DNA from: Thiomargarita sp.
GTDB taxonomy: Bacteria; Pseudomonadota; Gammaproteobacteria; Beggiatoales; Beggiatoaceae
NCBI GenBank assembly: GCA_020720115.1
Contig: DYPD01000005.1
Location: 1 to 59,036 of the forward strand
DNA: 59,036 nucleotides
Direction of reading: 5' to 3'
Shown: positions 1 to 7,858 of the stretch, piece by piece
How positions within the stretch are numbered: the stretch's first letter is position 1
How the letters are laid out: the number at the start of each line of letters is the position of its first letter
Program-made: the position numbers and the translations under genes
The notes under the pieces: generated by a model
What the model saw: the letters and a program-made list of their open reading frames with translations, nothing else
Told to the model about the DNA's origin: nothing
Databases searched by the model: none

Positions 1-58
1 CGTGAGGCGTGAGGCGTGAGGCGTGAGGCGTGAGGCGTGAGGCGTGAGGCGTGAGACG
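1..58. repeat. Heptanucleotide tandem repeat (GTGAGGC)n
   Basis: About eight head-to-tail copies of the 7-mer GTGAGGC run from the window edge to about position 55, the last copy degenerate (GTGAGAC). The array probably continues outside the window. Arrays of this kind can change length by replication slippage. Confidence 0.9.
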
Positions 59-92
59 TGCTCGCGTCGGTGAACAATGGGTATTTTAAACA
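1..92 (-). CDS. Partial small ORF running into the heptamer array
   Basis: An ATG at 92 follows a good Shine-Dalgarno (AGGAGAA, 5 bases upstream), and the frame stays open to the window edge. It begins MFKIPIVHRREHV and then enters the heptamer array, which in this frame gives a 7-residue period (SRLTPHA). A 7-base unit changes the frame whenever a copy is gained or lost, so a translated product would be length- and frame-variable. No homology is recognised. The ribosome binding site is real in the sequence, but whether a protein is made is uncertain. Confidence 0.25.
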
Positions 93-103
93 TCAGGATT
101 CTC

Positions 104-292
104 CTAAAAAGATGGGTTCATGGATATGCCCACTGAGGTATGACGCAGTTCAAACAGCTCTCCTGTGTAGGTATCCAGTGGGCTTGTCCCTTCTAATACA
201 AATGCTTTTTGCTGAGAACAGCTAAGCGATAGTTGGCAGTAACAACCCGCCGGAAGGTTTTTGTTTTTTCGCGCCAATACGCCGCGCCGCAT
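104..292 (-). CDS. Hypothetical small protein (62 aa)
   Basis: A 62-codon ORF ends 11 bases before the ATG of the downstream ORF at 92, so the two could be co-transcribed. It has three cysteines (CYC near residue 17 and a later SCSQQ) and no signal peptide or membrane segment. There is no convincing ribosome binding site before the ATG at 292, and I do not recognise the family. It may be a relic or chance ORF in a region of broken genes and repeats. Confidence 0.22.
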   Translation of the reverse strand: MRRGVLARKNKNLPAGCYCQLSLSCSQQKAFVLEGTSPLDTYTGELFELRHTSVGISMNPSF

Positions 293-330
293 TGCGTAGT
301 AGCTGGCATGAGGAAATCTGGGAGCGGCTT

Positions 331-388
331 GACGGCTACGTCAGCCAAAACGCCGCATGGCGGCGTGGCTAAGCAGGCGCTTAGCCAC
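331..388. repeat. Cluster of three inverted repeats
   Basis: Three palindromes stand side by side: GACGGCTACGTC (331-342), ACGCCGC-atg-GCGGCGT (350-366), and GTGGCTAAGC-aggc-GCTTAGCCAC (365-388) with a perfect 10-bp stem. There is no T-run, so this does not look like a terminator. It lies directly downstream of the transposase relic and may mark the end of an inserted repeat unit. Confidence 0.6.
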
Positions 389-498
389 TCCCAGCGTTAG
401 CCGTTCCCAGCTAAATAGCCCATGTAGGTCGCATAAGCGAGCGTTTTGCGAACAAACCGCCCTAAAGACTGACGGAGCGTATTATTCCAGCGTTCTAC

Positions 499-522
499 AC
501 TTCGACAAGCTCAGTGCATCGC
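499..522. repeat. REP-like palindromic insert 3 in transposase relic
   Basis: A 24-bp insertion with core CTTCGACAAGCTCAG separates the AH and VERWNNTLRQ blocks of the IS1-type transposase. It is identical over about 27 bp, including flanks, with the copy near 14027. The stem is CACT/AGTG around a TCGACAAGCTC loop. Confidence 0.8.
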
Positions 523-597
523 ATGGGCTGTTTCGCCGGTTTCTTTGCCAACAGACTGGTGTGTTTCTGCTGGGAAAACCGCTTCGTATGCTTTCCA

Positions 598-621
598 GAA
601 CTTGTACTGAGCGAAGTCGAA
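598..621. repeat. REP-like palindromic insert 2 in transposase relic
   Basis: A 24-bp insertion sits between the codons for FSDY and WKAY of the transposase. On the gene strand it reads FDFAQYKF with no stop. It is a variant of the same element (TACT/AGTA arms around GAGCGAAGTCGA). Confidence 0.8.
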
Positions 622-721
622 GTAATCGCTGAATGTAAACGCCTTTTTATAGTCATCTCGGATTTTATTCCACAATTTGCGGCAGGTTTCAATTCCCCGT
701 TCACCAATGACAAAAGCGACT

Positions 722-742
722 ACGCTTCGACAGGCTCAGTGC
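722..742. repeat. REP-like palindromic insert 1 in transposase relic
   Basis: A 21-bp insertion sits between the RQAV and VAFVIGE codons of the transposase. It has core CTTCGACAGGCTCAG and AC repeated on both sides, compatible with a 2-bp target duplication. It creates the in-frame TGA at 736-738. Confidence 0.8.
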
Positions 743-1183
743 ACCGCTTGGCGAGTACGTCTACAAAGTGCTATCCACAGCCAACGCTTGTTACTTTTCG
801 TCAGCACGAAACCGCACAATTCGTCCAATTCAAGTGCATCCCTCGATTCGTAAGGCAGCACAGTTTCTTTCAGCGACGGCAACTGAGTGGTGTCTTGCTT
901 AAGCCACGCCGCGACGGTTTGTCGGCACGTCATGAAAATCCTTTCGACACTTCCGCAAACCGTGCATCTGTGAATAATTGTTTCGGATATCATAGGATAA
1001 TTCCTCCTTAGGTTATTTTTTTCTGGGAAATTATGTCTGTATCACTAACTATTTAACCACTACCGCGCTGGTTAATGAGAGATGGAATATTTGCCGCAAT
1101 AAGGGGGGTTTTCCTAACCTTTTTTTGGGCTATCTGTGCAATACTGGTGGCGGATTTTTACCACTACACAAGGAGAAACTCTA

Positions 1184-2317
1184 ATGCTGAAATCTGTTAA
1201 TACACTGTTGTTTTCTGTTTATGCGCTGGCGGGCTGGCAGGCTGTGAGTGCCGAGCAGATTCCCATGACGCCGGAACATTGGGAGATGTCGTCGCAGGCA
1301 TTTAGCTTTGAGAAATATCTGGAGCGCGATGCGTTGCGCCTGGAGTCTGGCGGTAGCGAAACGCTTGGATTGGTGAAGGACTTGGTAGCACAGGATGGCA
1401 CTTTAGAATTTGATGTGGCTTTCCCAGAAATGCGGGCTTTTATTGGGACTATTTGGCGTTTGCAATCGAATTTTGCAGACAGCGAGTTGTTTTACTTGCG
1501 TTCGCATCAATCGGGCAATCCTGACTCGATGCAATACATGCCCATTTACAATGGGTTAGATGCTTGGCAACTGTATAGCGAAGTGGGGCATTATGCGCAG
1601 GCGATGCCCTTTGATTTTAATCAGTGGACGCATGTTAAGTTGCAAGTGGCAGGCAATTTGGGCGAAATTTATGTGAAGGATATGGATAAACCCAAGTTGG
1701 TGATGCCTTTGCACCATAAGCCACAAGCCGGTATTTGGGGCTTGATGGTGGGGAGTGTGGAGAACCCTAAAGCTGCGGCGTATTTTTCTAATGTGAGCTT
1801 CACCGCAGGTACGCCTCAGTTGCACACTGCGGCGTTGCCGGTGGTGACGCCGGTTAAAGGCACTGTGATTGAGTGGCAAGTGTCTGATACTTTTGCGGAA
1901 AAAGATTTGGTTGGGACTCAATTGCCGGCTGCGCTGCAAAAAGCCTTAAAATGGCAGAAAGTTGGAGTGGAAGGTGATGGTTTGCTGAATCTGGCGAAAG
2001 TGCAGGGCTTGGCAGAAGATAAGGATACGGTGTTTGTGAAAGTGACTTTGCACGCTGATAAAGCGGTGGTAAAGCGTTTGGATGTTGGTTTTAGCGACCG
2101 CGTGAAGCTGTATTGCAATGGGCAGCTTTTATTTAGTGCGGATGATGCTTATAAATCCCGCGATTACCGTTTTCTAGGCTCTATCGGTTATTTTGATAGC
2201 CTGTATTTGCCGCTACAGCAGGGTGATAATGAAGTGTGGCTGGCGATTTCAGAAAGTTTTGGCGGCTGGGGCGTGAAAGCGAAACTGGAAGATATGCAGG
2301 ATGTGCGCTTTAAGTAA
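1184..2317 (+). CDS. Secreted concanavalin/LamG-fold protein
   Basis: The product is 377 aa from an ATG preceded by AAGGAG, which I prefer over an upstream start because it opens a clean signal peptide (MLKSVNTLLFSVYALAGW, cleavage after AVSA). Residues of about 60-210 look like a concanavalin A-like lectin/glucanase sandwich, with a DGTLEFDVAF strand, WTHVKLQVAG and GLMVGSVENPKAA. This is the layout of DUF1080/LamG carbohydrate-associated domains. The C-terminal 100 residues (KLYCNGQLLFSADD, GDNEVWLAISESFGGWG) resemble the jelly-roll module of glycosidases. I see no catalytic residues, so carbohydrate binding is inferred. The gene is monocistronic, ending at a strong terminator. Confidence 0.75.
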   Translation: MLKSVNTLLFSVYALAGWQAVSAEQIPMTPEHWEMSSQAFSFEKYLERDALRLESGGSETLGLVKDLVAQDGTLEFDVAFPEMRAFIGTIWRLQSNFADSELFYLRSHQSGNPDSMQYMPIYNGLDAWQLYSEVGHYAQAMPFDFNQWTHVKLQVAGNLGEIYVKDMDKPKLVMPLHHKPQAGIWGLMVGSVENPKAAAYFSNVSFTAGTPQLHTAALPVVTPVKGTVIEWQVSDTFAEKDLVGTQLPAALQKALKWQKVGVEGDGLLNLAKVQGLAEDKDTVFVKVTLHADKAVVKRLDVGFSDRVKLYCNGQLLFSADDAYKSRDYRFLGSIGYFDSLYLPLQQGDNEVWLAISESFGGWGVKAKLEDMQDVRFK

Positions 2318-2348
2318 GGGCTTTGAAGTTTTATAAGTTGGTTTTGCA

Positions 2349-2378
2349 TAACACCCCATTTTGGGGTGTTATCTTTTT
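2349..2378 (+). terminator. Rho-independent terminator
   Basis: AACACCCC and GGGGTGTT form a perfect 8-bp stem (2350-2357 with 2363-2370), followed by ATCTTTTT. It closes the lectin-fold gene. Confidence 0.9.
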
Positions 2379-2423
2379 AAAATTCAATCTATTAATCAAG
2401 ATAACCGGTTGGGAATTTCGCTT

Positions 2424-3350
2424 ATGCAGGCAACATTAAAAGACTCTGTTATTCTCTCTGCCAAAGGTTTTTGTATGGGCGCAGCCGATGTTGTGCCTGG
2501 CGTCAGCGGCGGTACTATGGCGCTGATTTTGGGCATTTACCAACGCTGGTTATTGGCAATTCAATCCTTTGATAGTATTTGGTTGCAGCATGTGCTACGG
2601 CTGCATTGGCGGGAAATGGTGACTTATCCGCATCTGCATTTTTTGTTGCCATTGGTGGTCGGAGTTTTTACTGCGGTGGTATTTTTTACTCGCGTGATTC
2701 CATTGCCAACTTTGCTGCACACGCATCCTGAGCCGATTTATGGTCTGTTTTTTGGTTTAATTGTGGGTTCGATCATTACGCTGCTGTGGGAAATTGAGCG
2801 GTTGGATTGGTCGGCTTATGCTTTTATGTTGGTCGGCACTTTGCTGGGTTGGTGGATTGTCAATCTTGTACCGATGACGACGCCGGATGCGCCCTGGTTT
2901 ATTTTTCTGTGCGGTTTTGTGGCAATTTGTGCTCTGCTGTTGCCAGGCATTTCTGGCTCTTTTATCCTGTTGATTTTACGCAAATACGATACTGTGATGA
3001 ATGCTGTCGGGCAGTTGGATTTCGCGGTAATTATCCCTTTTGCGCTGGGTGCTGTGACGGGTTTAGTGGTTTTTAGTCGCTTGCTGAGTTGGCTACTGGC
3101 GCATTATTATCGCCAAGCGTTGCTGCTGATTATCGGGATTTTGACCGGTTCGCTGTGGGTGATTTGGCCCTTCCAGCAGCGCACCTACACCTTAGCACAC
3201 GGCAAAGAGCATCTGATTGCCTCGCAACCACAGTTGCCTGTAGACTGGACAGCACAAAGCTGGTTGGTGTTGGGGCTGGCGCTTGGCGGATTATTGCTGG
3301 TGCTGTGGCTGCACCGCCTATCAGCTTCTCAAACTCACTCCTCTGAATAA
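2424..3350 (+). CDS. popT: PopT (DUF368) polyprenyl-phosphate transporter
   Basis: This 308-aa multi-pass membrane protein carries the DUF368 signature near the N-terminus (GAADVVPGVSGGTMALILG) and the second, related motif ALLLPGISGSFILLILRKY. These are the inverted-repeat P-G-[IV]-S-G motifs of the family. DUF368 proteins were recently identified as PopT, which returns undecaprenyl phosphate across the inner membrane for reuse in envelope glycan synthesis. I chose ATG 2424 over 2361 because the earlier ATG lies inside the upstream terminator hairpin and the DUF368 fold begins right after 2424. tolQ starts 13 bases after its stop, so the two are probably one transcript. Confidence 0.85.
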   Translation: MQATLKDSVILSAKGFCMGAADVVPGVSGGTMALILGIYQRWLLAIQSFDSIWLQHVLRLHWREMVTYPHLHFLLPLVVGVFTAVVFFTRVIPLPTLLHTHPEPIYGLFFGLIVGSIITLLWEIERLDWSAYAFMLVGTLLGWWIVNLVPMTTPDAPWFIFLCGFVAICALLLPGISGSFILLILRKYDTVMNAVGQLDFAVIIPFALGAVTGLVVFSRLLSWLLAHYYRQALLLIIGILTGSLWVIWPFQQRTYTLAHGKEHLIASQPQLPVDWTAQSWLVLGLALGGLLLVLWLHRLSASQTHSSE

Positions 3351-3362
3351 CCTGAACTAACT

Positions 3363-4076
3363 ATGTCTATTGAGTCACCTTTTCTTACGCTTATCCTAAA
3401 CGCCAGCTTGCTGGTGCAACTGGTCATGCTGCTGCTGTTGCTCATGTCCCTGTTTTCTTGGTATCTGATTTTTCGCAAATCGCGCAAACTCGCTTCCGCG
3501 CAACGCGACGCGCAAGAGTTTGAACAGACCTTTTGGCAAACGCAAAATCTGAACAACCTCTATGCCGGACTTGCCGAAAGCCGCGAGCCTTCTGAATTAG
3601 CCGCGATTTTCCAAGCCGGCTATGGGGAATTTATGCGCTTACGCAAAGTGGGTAGCACAGTGCCGACAGATTTAGTCGAAGCGGCACAACGCGCCATGCG
3701 CGTGGCACATAATCGTGCTGCCGAAGTGCTGGAAGCCGATTTAAGCACGCTTGCCACTATTGGCTCGATCAGCCCCTACATCGGCTTGTTTGGCACCGTG
3801 TGGGGCATCATGCACTCGTTCCATGCGCTGGGCGATGTGCAACAAGCCACTTTAGCCATGGTCGCCCCCGGCATTTCCGAAGCCTTGATTGCCACCGCTT
3901 TGGGCTTGTTTGCAGCCATTCCGGCGGTTATGGCGTACAACAACGCCATTGCTGGCGTGGATCGCTTGCTCAACCGTTACGAAGCCTTTAGCGAAGACTT
4001 CTCCAGCTTGCTACAGCGTCAGGCGTATCAATTCAGTAATCCCGTTGCGCTGCCTGAAAAAAGCACTATAAGCTGA
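3363..4076 (+). CDS. tolQ: TolQ-type proton channel subunit
   Basis: This 237-aa member of the TolQ/ExbB/MotA family has an N-terminal membrane helix (residues 10-35), a cytoplasmic loop, then two helices containing LATIGSISPYIGLFGTVWGI and ALIATALGLFAAIPAVMAY. The TVWGIMHSF, QQATLAMVAPGISEAL and LFAAIPAVMAYN wording matches TolQ better than ExbB. TolQ with TolR forms the proton-driven motor that energises TolA-Pal during outer-membrane constriction. Here no tolR, tolA, tolB or pal follows; the next gene is convergent rlpA, 3 bases away. It may be an extra copy working with a TolR/ExbD encoded elsewhere. Confidence 0.8.
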   Translation: MSIESPFLTLILNASLLVQLVMLLLLLMSLFSWYLIFRKSRKLASAQRDAQEFEQTFWQTQNLNNLYAGLAESREPSELAAIFQAGYGEFMRLRKVGSTVPTDLVEAAQRAMRVAHNRAAEVLEADLSTLATIGSISPYIGLFGTVWGIMHSFHALGDVQQATLAMVAPGISEALIATALGLFAAIPAVMAYNNAIAGVDRLLNRYEAFSEDFSSLLQRQAYQFSNPVALPEKSTIS

Positions 4077-4079
4077 CCT

Positions 4080-4559
4080 TTAATTGGATTTTTTTCGGTT
4101 TTTGTTAGACCGAATGAGTTCCAATCTGACTGGGGCAATGCCTTGTTGCAACATACCCAAGGTCGTGGCGGCTTGTTTCGATAAATCAATCACCCGCCCA
4201 CGACGCGCAAGGCAGCGGTCATTAATCTTCACCTCTACCGAACGATTATTCCCCAAATGCGTGACCCGCACTCGACTGCCCAGCGGCAATTTGGGGTGCG
4301 CAGCGGTCAACTTATGGGCTGCGTAGGTTTCTCCGTTGGCAGTGCGCCGCCCACGAAATTTATCCGCATACCAACTGGCTTTGCCTTCTTCCACATAATG
4401 GCTTTTCTGGCGGGATACTGCCAAAGTCTGCAACCTGGCTAAACTGCTGCTGATCGCTAAGGGCGCACTATGCAGAGGATTTGAGAGCGCATTTTGCCCA
4501 CTTAGGTTGACTAGAAATAGCCCAACAACCGCGATACCGCTTTTTTTCAATAAACGCAT
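4080..4559 (-). CDS. rlpA: RlpA-like septal lytic transglycosylase / DPBB protein
   Basis: The 159-aa product starts MRLLKKSGIAVVGLF, a signal peptide without an obvious lipobox. An upstream ATG at 4601 would add 14 residues before the signal and is less likely. The mature part holds the double-psi beta-barrel of RlpA, with GKASWYADKFRGRRTANGE, LPLGSRVRVTHLGN and VKINDRCLARRGRVIDLS. The family cleaves denuded peptidoglycan strands at the septum. There is no C-terminal SPOR domain, unlike E. coli RlpA, so septal targeting would need another signal. It is convergent with tolQ, and both products would act in envelope constriction. Confidence 0.82.
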   Translation of the reverse strand: MRLLKKSGIAVVGLFLVNLSGQNALSNPLHSAPLAISSSLARLQTLAVSRQKSHYVEEGKASWYADKFRGRRTANGETYAAHKLTAAHPKLPLGSRVRVTHLGNNRSVEVKINDRCLARRGRVIDLSKQAATTLGMLQQGIAPVRLELIRSNKNRKKSN

Positions 4560-4702
4560 AATGAAGAGTTCCAATGATTTTGAGGGTAGATTTTTCTGCA
4601 CGCTTCTAGCAAACTAGCCTGAAGAGTTATGGTAGCTTACCGATGTTTTCAACTTTAAGACGTTGCACTTGCACTACGCATTGACCTGATTTACCCAAAC
4701 TT

Positions 4703-5824
4703 ATGCACGCAGAATTTCAGCTTGAACCTGGTTTAATCTACCTTAACCACGCCGCAGTGGCGCCCTGGCCCCAGCGTACTGCACAGGCGGTAGCGCGTTT
4801 TGCCCAAGAAAACCTGCACTCTGGCGCCCGCTATTATCCACAGTGGCTAGAGCGCGAAACCACTTTGCGCGAACAAGTGCGCGAATTACTCAATGCGCCA
4901 GATAGCCAAGATATTGCCCTGCTGAAAAACACCTCAGAAGCCCTGTCAGTCGTGGCTTACGGCTTATCCTGGCAAGCTGGCGACAACATTGTAAGCAGCC
5001 GACAAGAATTTCCCTCCAATCGCATCGTCTGGGAATCCTTACAAACGCAAGGCGTTGAATTGCGCCTCGCAGACCTTGCTCATTGCGCTGATCCTGAAGC
5101 GGCGATTTTTGCCCAAGTCAATCAACAGACGCGCCTCATTGCCATCAGCGCCGTGCAATATGCCGATGGCTTGCGTCTGGATTTAGAAAAAATCGGCGCT
5201 TTTTGCCAAGCCCACCAAATTTTATTCTGCGTAGACGCGATTCAGCACCTCGGCGCTTTACCTCTGGATGTGCAAGGCATTCACGCCGATTTTGTCATGG
5301 CAGATGGGCACAAATGGCTACTTGGCGCAGAAGGTTTAGCCATTTTCTATTGCGCCACCCAGCACCGAGAACAGCTACAACTCAAGCAATTTGGCTGGCA
5401 TATGGTGGAAGATTACCTGAATTTTGACCGCCACGATTGGCAAATTGCCCACAGCGCACGACGCTTTGAATGCGGCAGTCCCAACATGCTCGGTATTCAC
5501 GCGCTCAGTGCCAGCTTGTCGCTATTACTCGAAATCGGCATGGAACAGGTACAGCAAGCCTTGCAAGCAAAGATCGCTTATCTTTTAGAACAATTACAAC
5601 AGTCTGAGCGCGTAGAAATTCTCTCACCGCAACAGCCCGCACGCTATGCCGGAATTGTCACTTTTCGTCTGCGCCAAATAGACAACAAGCTGCTATTCAA
5701 ACACTTGCAGGATAGTCAAATCATTTGTGCCCAACGTGGCGGTGGCATACGTTTTTCACCACATTTTTATACGCCCAAAACCGATCTGGATAAAGCAGTA
5801 GCACACATATTTGCGCTACTCTAA
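4703..5824 (+). CDS. Class V aminotransferase (cysteine desulfurase-like fold)
   Basis: This 373-aa PLP enzyme of the class V aminotransferase/SufS-CsdA/isopenicillin-epimerase superfamily starts with YLNHAAVAPWP, the usual N-terminal substrate strand. It carries KNTSEALSVVA for cofactor phosphate binding, FCVDAIQHLGALPLDV with the PLP-binding Asp, and ADGHKWLLGAEG with the Schiff-base lysine. The near-C-terminal block GIVTFRL and RGGGIRFSPHFYT agrees with the family. I see no clear mobile-loop cysteine of the kind that accepts sulfur in SufS, so cysteine desulfurase activity cannot be claimed. It stands alone between the divergent rlpA and the following secreted protein. Confidence 0.8.
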   Translation: MHAEFQLEPGLIYLNHAAVAPWPQRTAQAVARFAQENLHSGARYYPQWLERETTLREQVRELLNAPDSQDIALLKNTSEALSVVAYGLSWQAGDNIVSSRQEFPSNRIVWESLQTQGVELRLADLAHCADPEAAIFAQVNQQTRLIAISAVQYADGLRLDLEKIGAFCQAHQILFCVDAIQHLGALPLDVQGIHADFVMADGHKWLLGAEGLAIFYCATQHREQLQLKQFGWHMVEDYLNFDRHDWQIAHSARRFECGSPNMLGIHALSASLSLLLEIGMEQVQQALQAKIAYLLEQLQQSERVEILSPQQPARYAGIVTFRLRQIDNKLLFKHLQDSQIICAQRGGGIRFSPHFYTPKTDLDKAVAHIFALL

Positions 5825-5907
5825 ACCCAGGTTTCCTTTCAGCAAAACTGCCTATTTTCATCTCAATTCAGCTATTTTCTCTCAACAACGTAAAGGAGCA
5901 GTTCCTT

Positions 5908-7446
5908 ATGAAACAGCCGTACTTAAATATCAGCAGCAGTTTAGTGCTATGTTCTTTACTAGGATTGTACGCACCCGCCTACGCAGAAGCACCCGCTCCT
6001 GCCACAGCGATTGAAGAACCACAAGCAACGCCCGAAGAACAACCGAGCCAAGCCACTGCTGACAGTGATGCGCAAGAAGAACAAGCCGCTGCTGAAGCAG
6101 AAACCAGCGACATTGAACTCAGTTATACAATCAATGATGGCGCTATGCAGAGCGTCAGTGCTCCTATTGAACAACTCTTCAAATCGCTATTGGAGATTGT
6201 CAAAGCATCCATTGCTGAAGCAGCTAAAACTCCAGATCAAAGCGTAGCCACGCAAATCCTGTTGCCTTATCCAGAAGACATGACAGAAAGCGTTGAAGAT
6301 GATTTACCCAATTTATCCCTACAAACCAAAGTGGGTGCAGATCAAAAAGGCGAAACCCAATTTACCATTGAAGCCTTTGAAAGCGACATCAGCAAAGAAG
6401 AGGAAGAGGTTAAAGGTAAACTCAGTTGGTTGGGTTTAACCGGCAATATGACCTATACAGGTGCGCTAGAATCACCTGCAGGCAGCTTTAAAGCGCCCGG
6501 ATTAACCATTGGCATGGGTAAAGAAGGCAGCCTAAAACTGGAAGCCCTGAGTGTATCTGGCAGCTTAGACAAATACTTTGAACCCCTGACCTTAGATTTC
6601 AAATTGCCGCAGTTCAAATTTGATTCAGAGGAAGTCAAAATCCTAGTGGATAATTTCTCAGGAATGCTCAACCTGACAGAAGCAAAAGACGGCGTAAAGC
6701 TTGGTAGCGCAGAATTTAAGCTGAAAGACATGCAGTTTAATGTAGAACAGCAACTGATTGCAGTTAAAGATATTAATTTCAATGCCACCAGCGCAATGCA
6801 GAATGAAACCCTGCTGAAACAAAACACCCAGTTAAATATTGGTAACATCATTTTGCCAAAAGACGCACAAAATGAAATGGGCGGCTTAAATGATCTGAAA
6901 ATGCAATTGAAACTTGACATAAGCAATATTGATGCAGCAACGGTGGCAAGCATTCAAACCACTATGCGCCAATTAGAAGCTCAAGGCATGGCAGCAGAAA
7001 TGATGGGCATTGCCATGATGGGTAAATTCATGGAAGCAGGTCCAGCCTTGCTGAAACAATCTCCCAAAATTGCTATTCAACCGCTAGAAATCAATACCAA
7101 TCAAGGTAAAGTAACCGCAAGTTTGAATCTGAGTTTTGATGGTAGCCAACCAGTGACTTTTGAAAAGCCAGAACAGCTTGTACAAGCAGTTCTGGGCGAT
7201 GCCAAGGTGCAAATTTCTAAAGAGTTGCTGAAGAAAATGGTGCTAGAACAAGTGCGCGGTCAAATGCCAGAGGGTGCAGCGGAAAATCCAAACGCACCTA
7301 AACCAGAAGATATGGCAGAAATGCAAATTCAAGCCTTCATACAGCAGAAGTTTTTAGTAGATTCAGGTGAAACCTATACTATGGAAGCCAACCTGAAAGC
7401 GGGCAAACTGTTAGTTAATGGTCAAGAAACTCCTTTGCCTTTCTAA
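5908..7446 (+). CDS. Secreted DUF945 (YdgA-like) protein
   Basis: The 512-aa product starts at ATG 5908 after AAAGGAG. It has a signal peptide (cleaved after PAYA), then a low-complexity segment rich in Ala, Glu, Pro and Gln (residues 25-70) and a long beta-rich body. Alternating strands such as FKAPGLTIGMGKEGSLKLE, FKFDSEEVKILVDNFSG and LKMQLKLDISNIDAATVASI are the style of YdgA/DUF945 periplasmic proteins, whose function is not established. The tail QFLVDSGETYTMEA-like block and LLVNGQETPLPF also fit that family. It is a single gene ending at a hairpin terminator. Confidence 0.55.
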   Translation: MKQPYLNISSSLVLCSLLGLYAPAYAEAPAPATAIEEPQATPEEQPSQATADSDAQEEQAAAEAETSDIELSYTINDGAMQSVSAPIEQLFKSLLEIVKASIAEAAKTPDQSVATQILLPYPEDMTESVEDDLPNLSLQTKVGADQKGETQFTIEAFESDISKEEEEVKGKLSWLGLTGNMTYTGALESPAGSFKAPGLTIGMGKEGSLKLEALSVSGSLDKYFEPLTLDFKLPQFKFDSEEVKILVDNFSGMLNLTEAKDGVKLGSAEFKLKDMQFNVEQQLIAVKDINFNATSAMQNETLLKQNTQLNIGNIILPKDAQNEMGGLNDLKMQLKLDISNIDAATVASIQTTMRQLEAQGMAAEMMGIAMMGKFMEAGPALLKQSPKIAIQPLEINTNQGKVTASLNLSFDGSQPVTFEKPEQLVQAVLGDAKVQISKELLKKMVLEQVRGQMPEGAAENPNAPKPEDMAEMQIQAFIQQKFLVDSGETYTMEANLKAGKLLVNGQETPLPF

Positions 7447-7473
7447 CCAACCTGATACTTCGCATTCCCATCA

Positions 7474-7514
7474 CGCCGAGATAATTTATTCCATGAATTT
7501 ATCTCGGTGTTTTA
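7474..7514 (+). terminator. Rho-independent terminator
   Basis: CGCCGAGATAA (7474-7484) pairs with TTATCTCGGTG (7499-7509, one G-T pair), an 11-bp stem followed by TTTTA. It closes the DUF945-like gene. Confidence 0.75.
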
Positions 7515-7858
7515 GGAAAATAAGAGCAAGCGCAAATAAATCCGTCTTCTTAACGAAAATGCACGAATCCTGTATTTGCAACAATGGATAATTTGTGCAG
7601 CGTACACAGAAGATGCTCGGTTGCTCAGGGTGTTGCTTCAAGCCCGATTAGGGTGATTTTGCATGTCGGCGTTAATGCAGCCACTTGGAGTGATGAGCTG
7701 TTTTATCTCAATGAAAATCTGTACTGCGAAACGCTTTTTCAGGGGAATGCGCTTTTTTTTCAGCATTAAACGCTTAAAAACTGCTAAACCAGCGTATAAT
7801 AGCCGCTTCTTTATCTGCTATAAGCAGCCTGCTGTTTTTTCATCCCTGAGAATTTCCG
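7515..7858 (+). promoter_or_regulatory. Leader and promoter region of the RNA helicase gene
   Basis: This 344-bp stretch holds no convincing gene. A perfect -10 box TATAAT lies at 7795-7800, with only a weak -35 (GCTTAA) upstream. The roughly 50-nt leader contains CTGCT-ata-AGCAG (7815-7827), then a second CTGCT and a T6 run (7829-7840). AGCAG could therefore pair with the first arm, and the T-run resembles a weak attenuator. DeaD-type helicase messages are often controlled through their 5' leaders; the control suggested here is inference. Confidence 0.45.

Larger units (their letters stand above)
397..993 (-). pseudogene. IS1-family transposase, degenerate
   Basis: The frame from ATG 993 (preceded by AAGGAGG) to TAA 397 encodes recognisable IS1-type transposase blocks. 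These are an N-terminal CTVCGS zinc-finger remnant, RQTVAAWLKQDTTQLPSL, DALELDELCGFVL, KRWLWIALCRRTRQ, then FVIGERGIETCRKLWNKI, AFTFSDY, WKAYEAVFPAETHQ, VGKETGETAH, VERWNNTLRQ and RFVRKTL. The usual zinc finger plus HTH region appears deleted after CTVCGS, and the C-terminus past RKTL is replaced by a repeat sequence also seen near 11655 and 14075. Three short inserts (at 499, 598 and 722) interrupt the gene. Their lengths are 21-24 bp, all multiples of three, so the reading frame is kept, but two bring in-frame TGA codons (736-738, 511-513). It cannot make active transposase. Confidence 0.85.

Noticed and set aside
514-1011. Plus-strand 165-aa ORF opposite the transposase relic
   Set aside because: It is the reverse strand of a recognisable IS1-type transposase.
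2361-2423. N-terminal extension of PopT
   Set aside because: It starts inside the preceding terminator hairpin; DUF368 homology begins after 2424.
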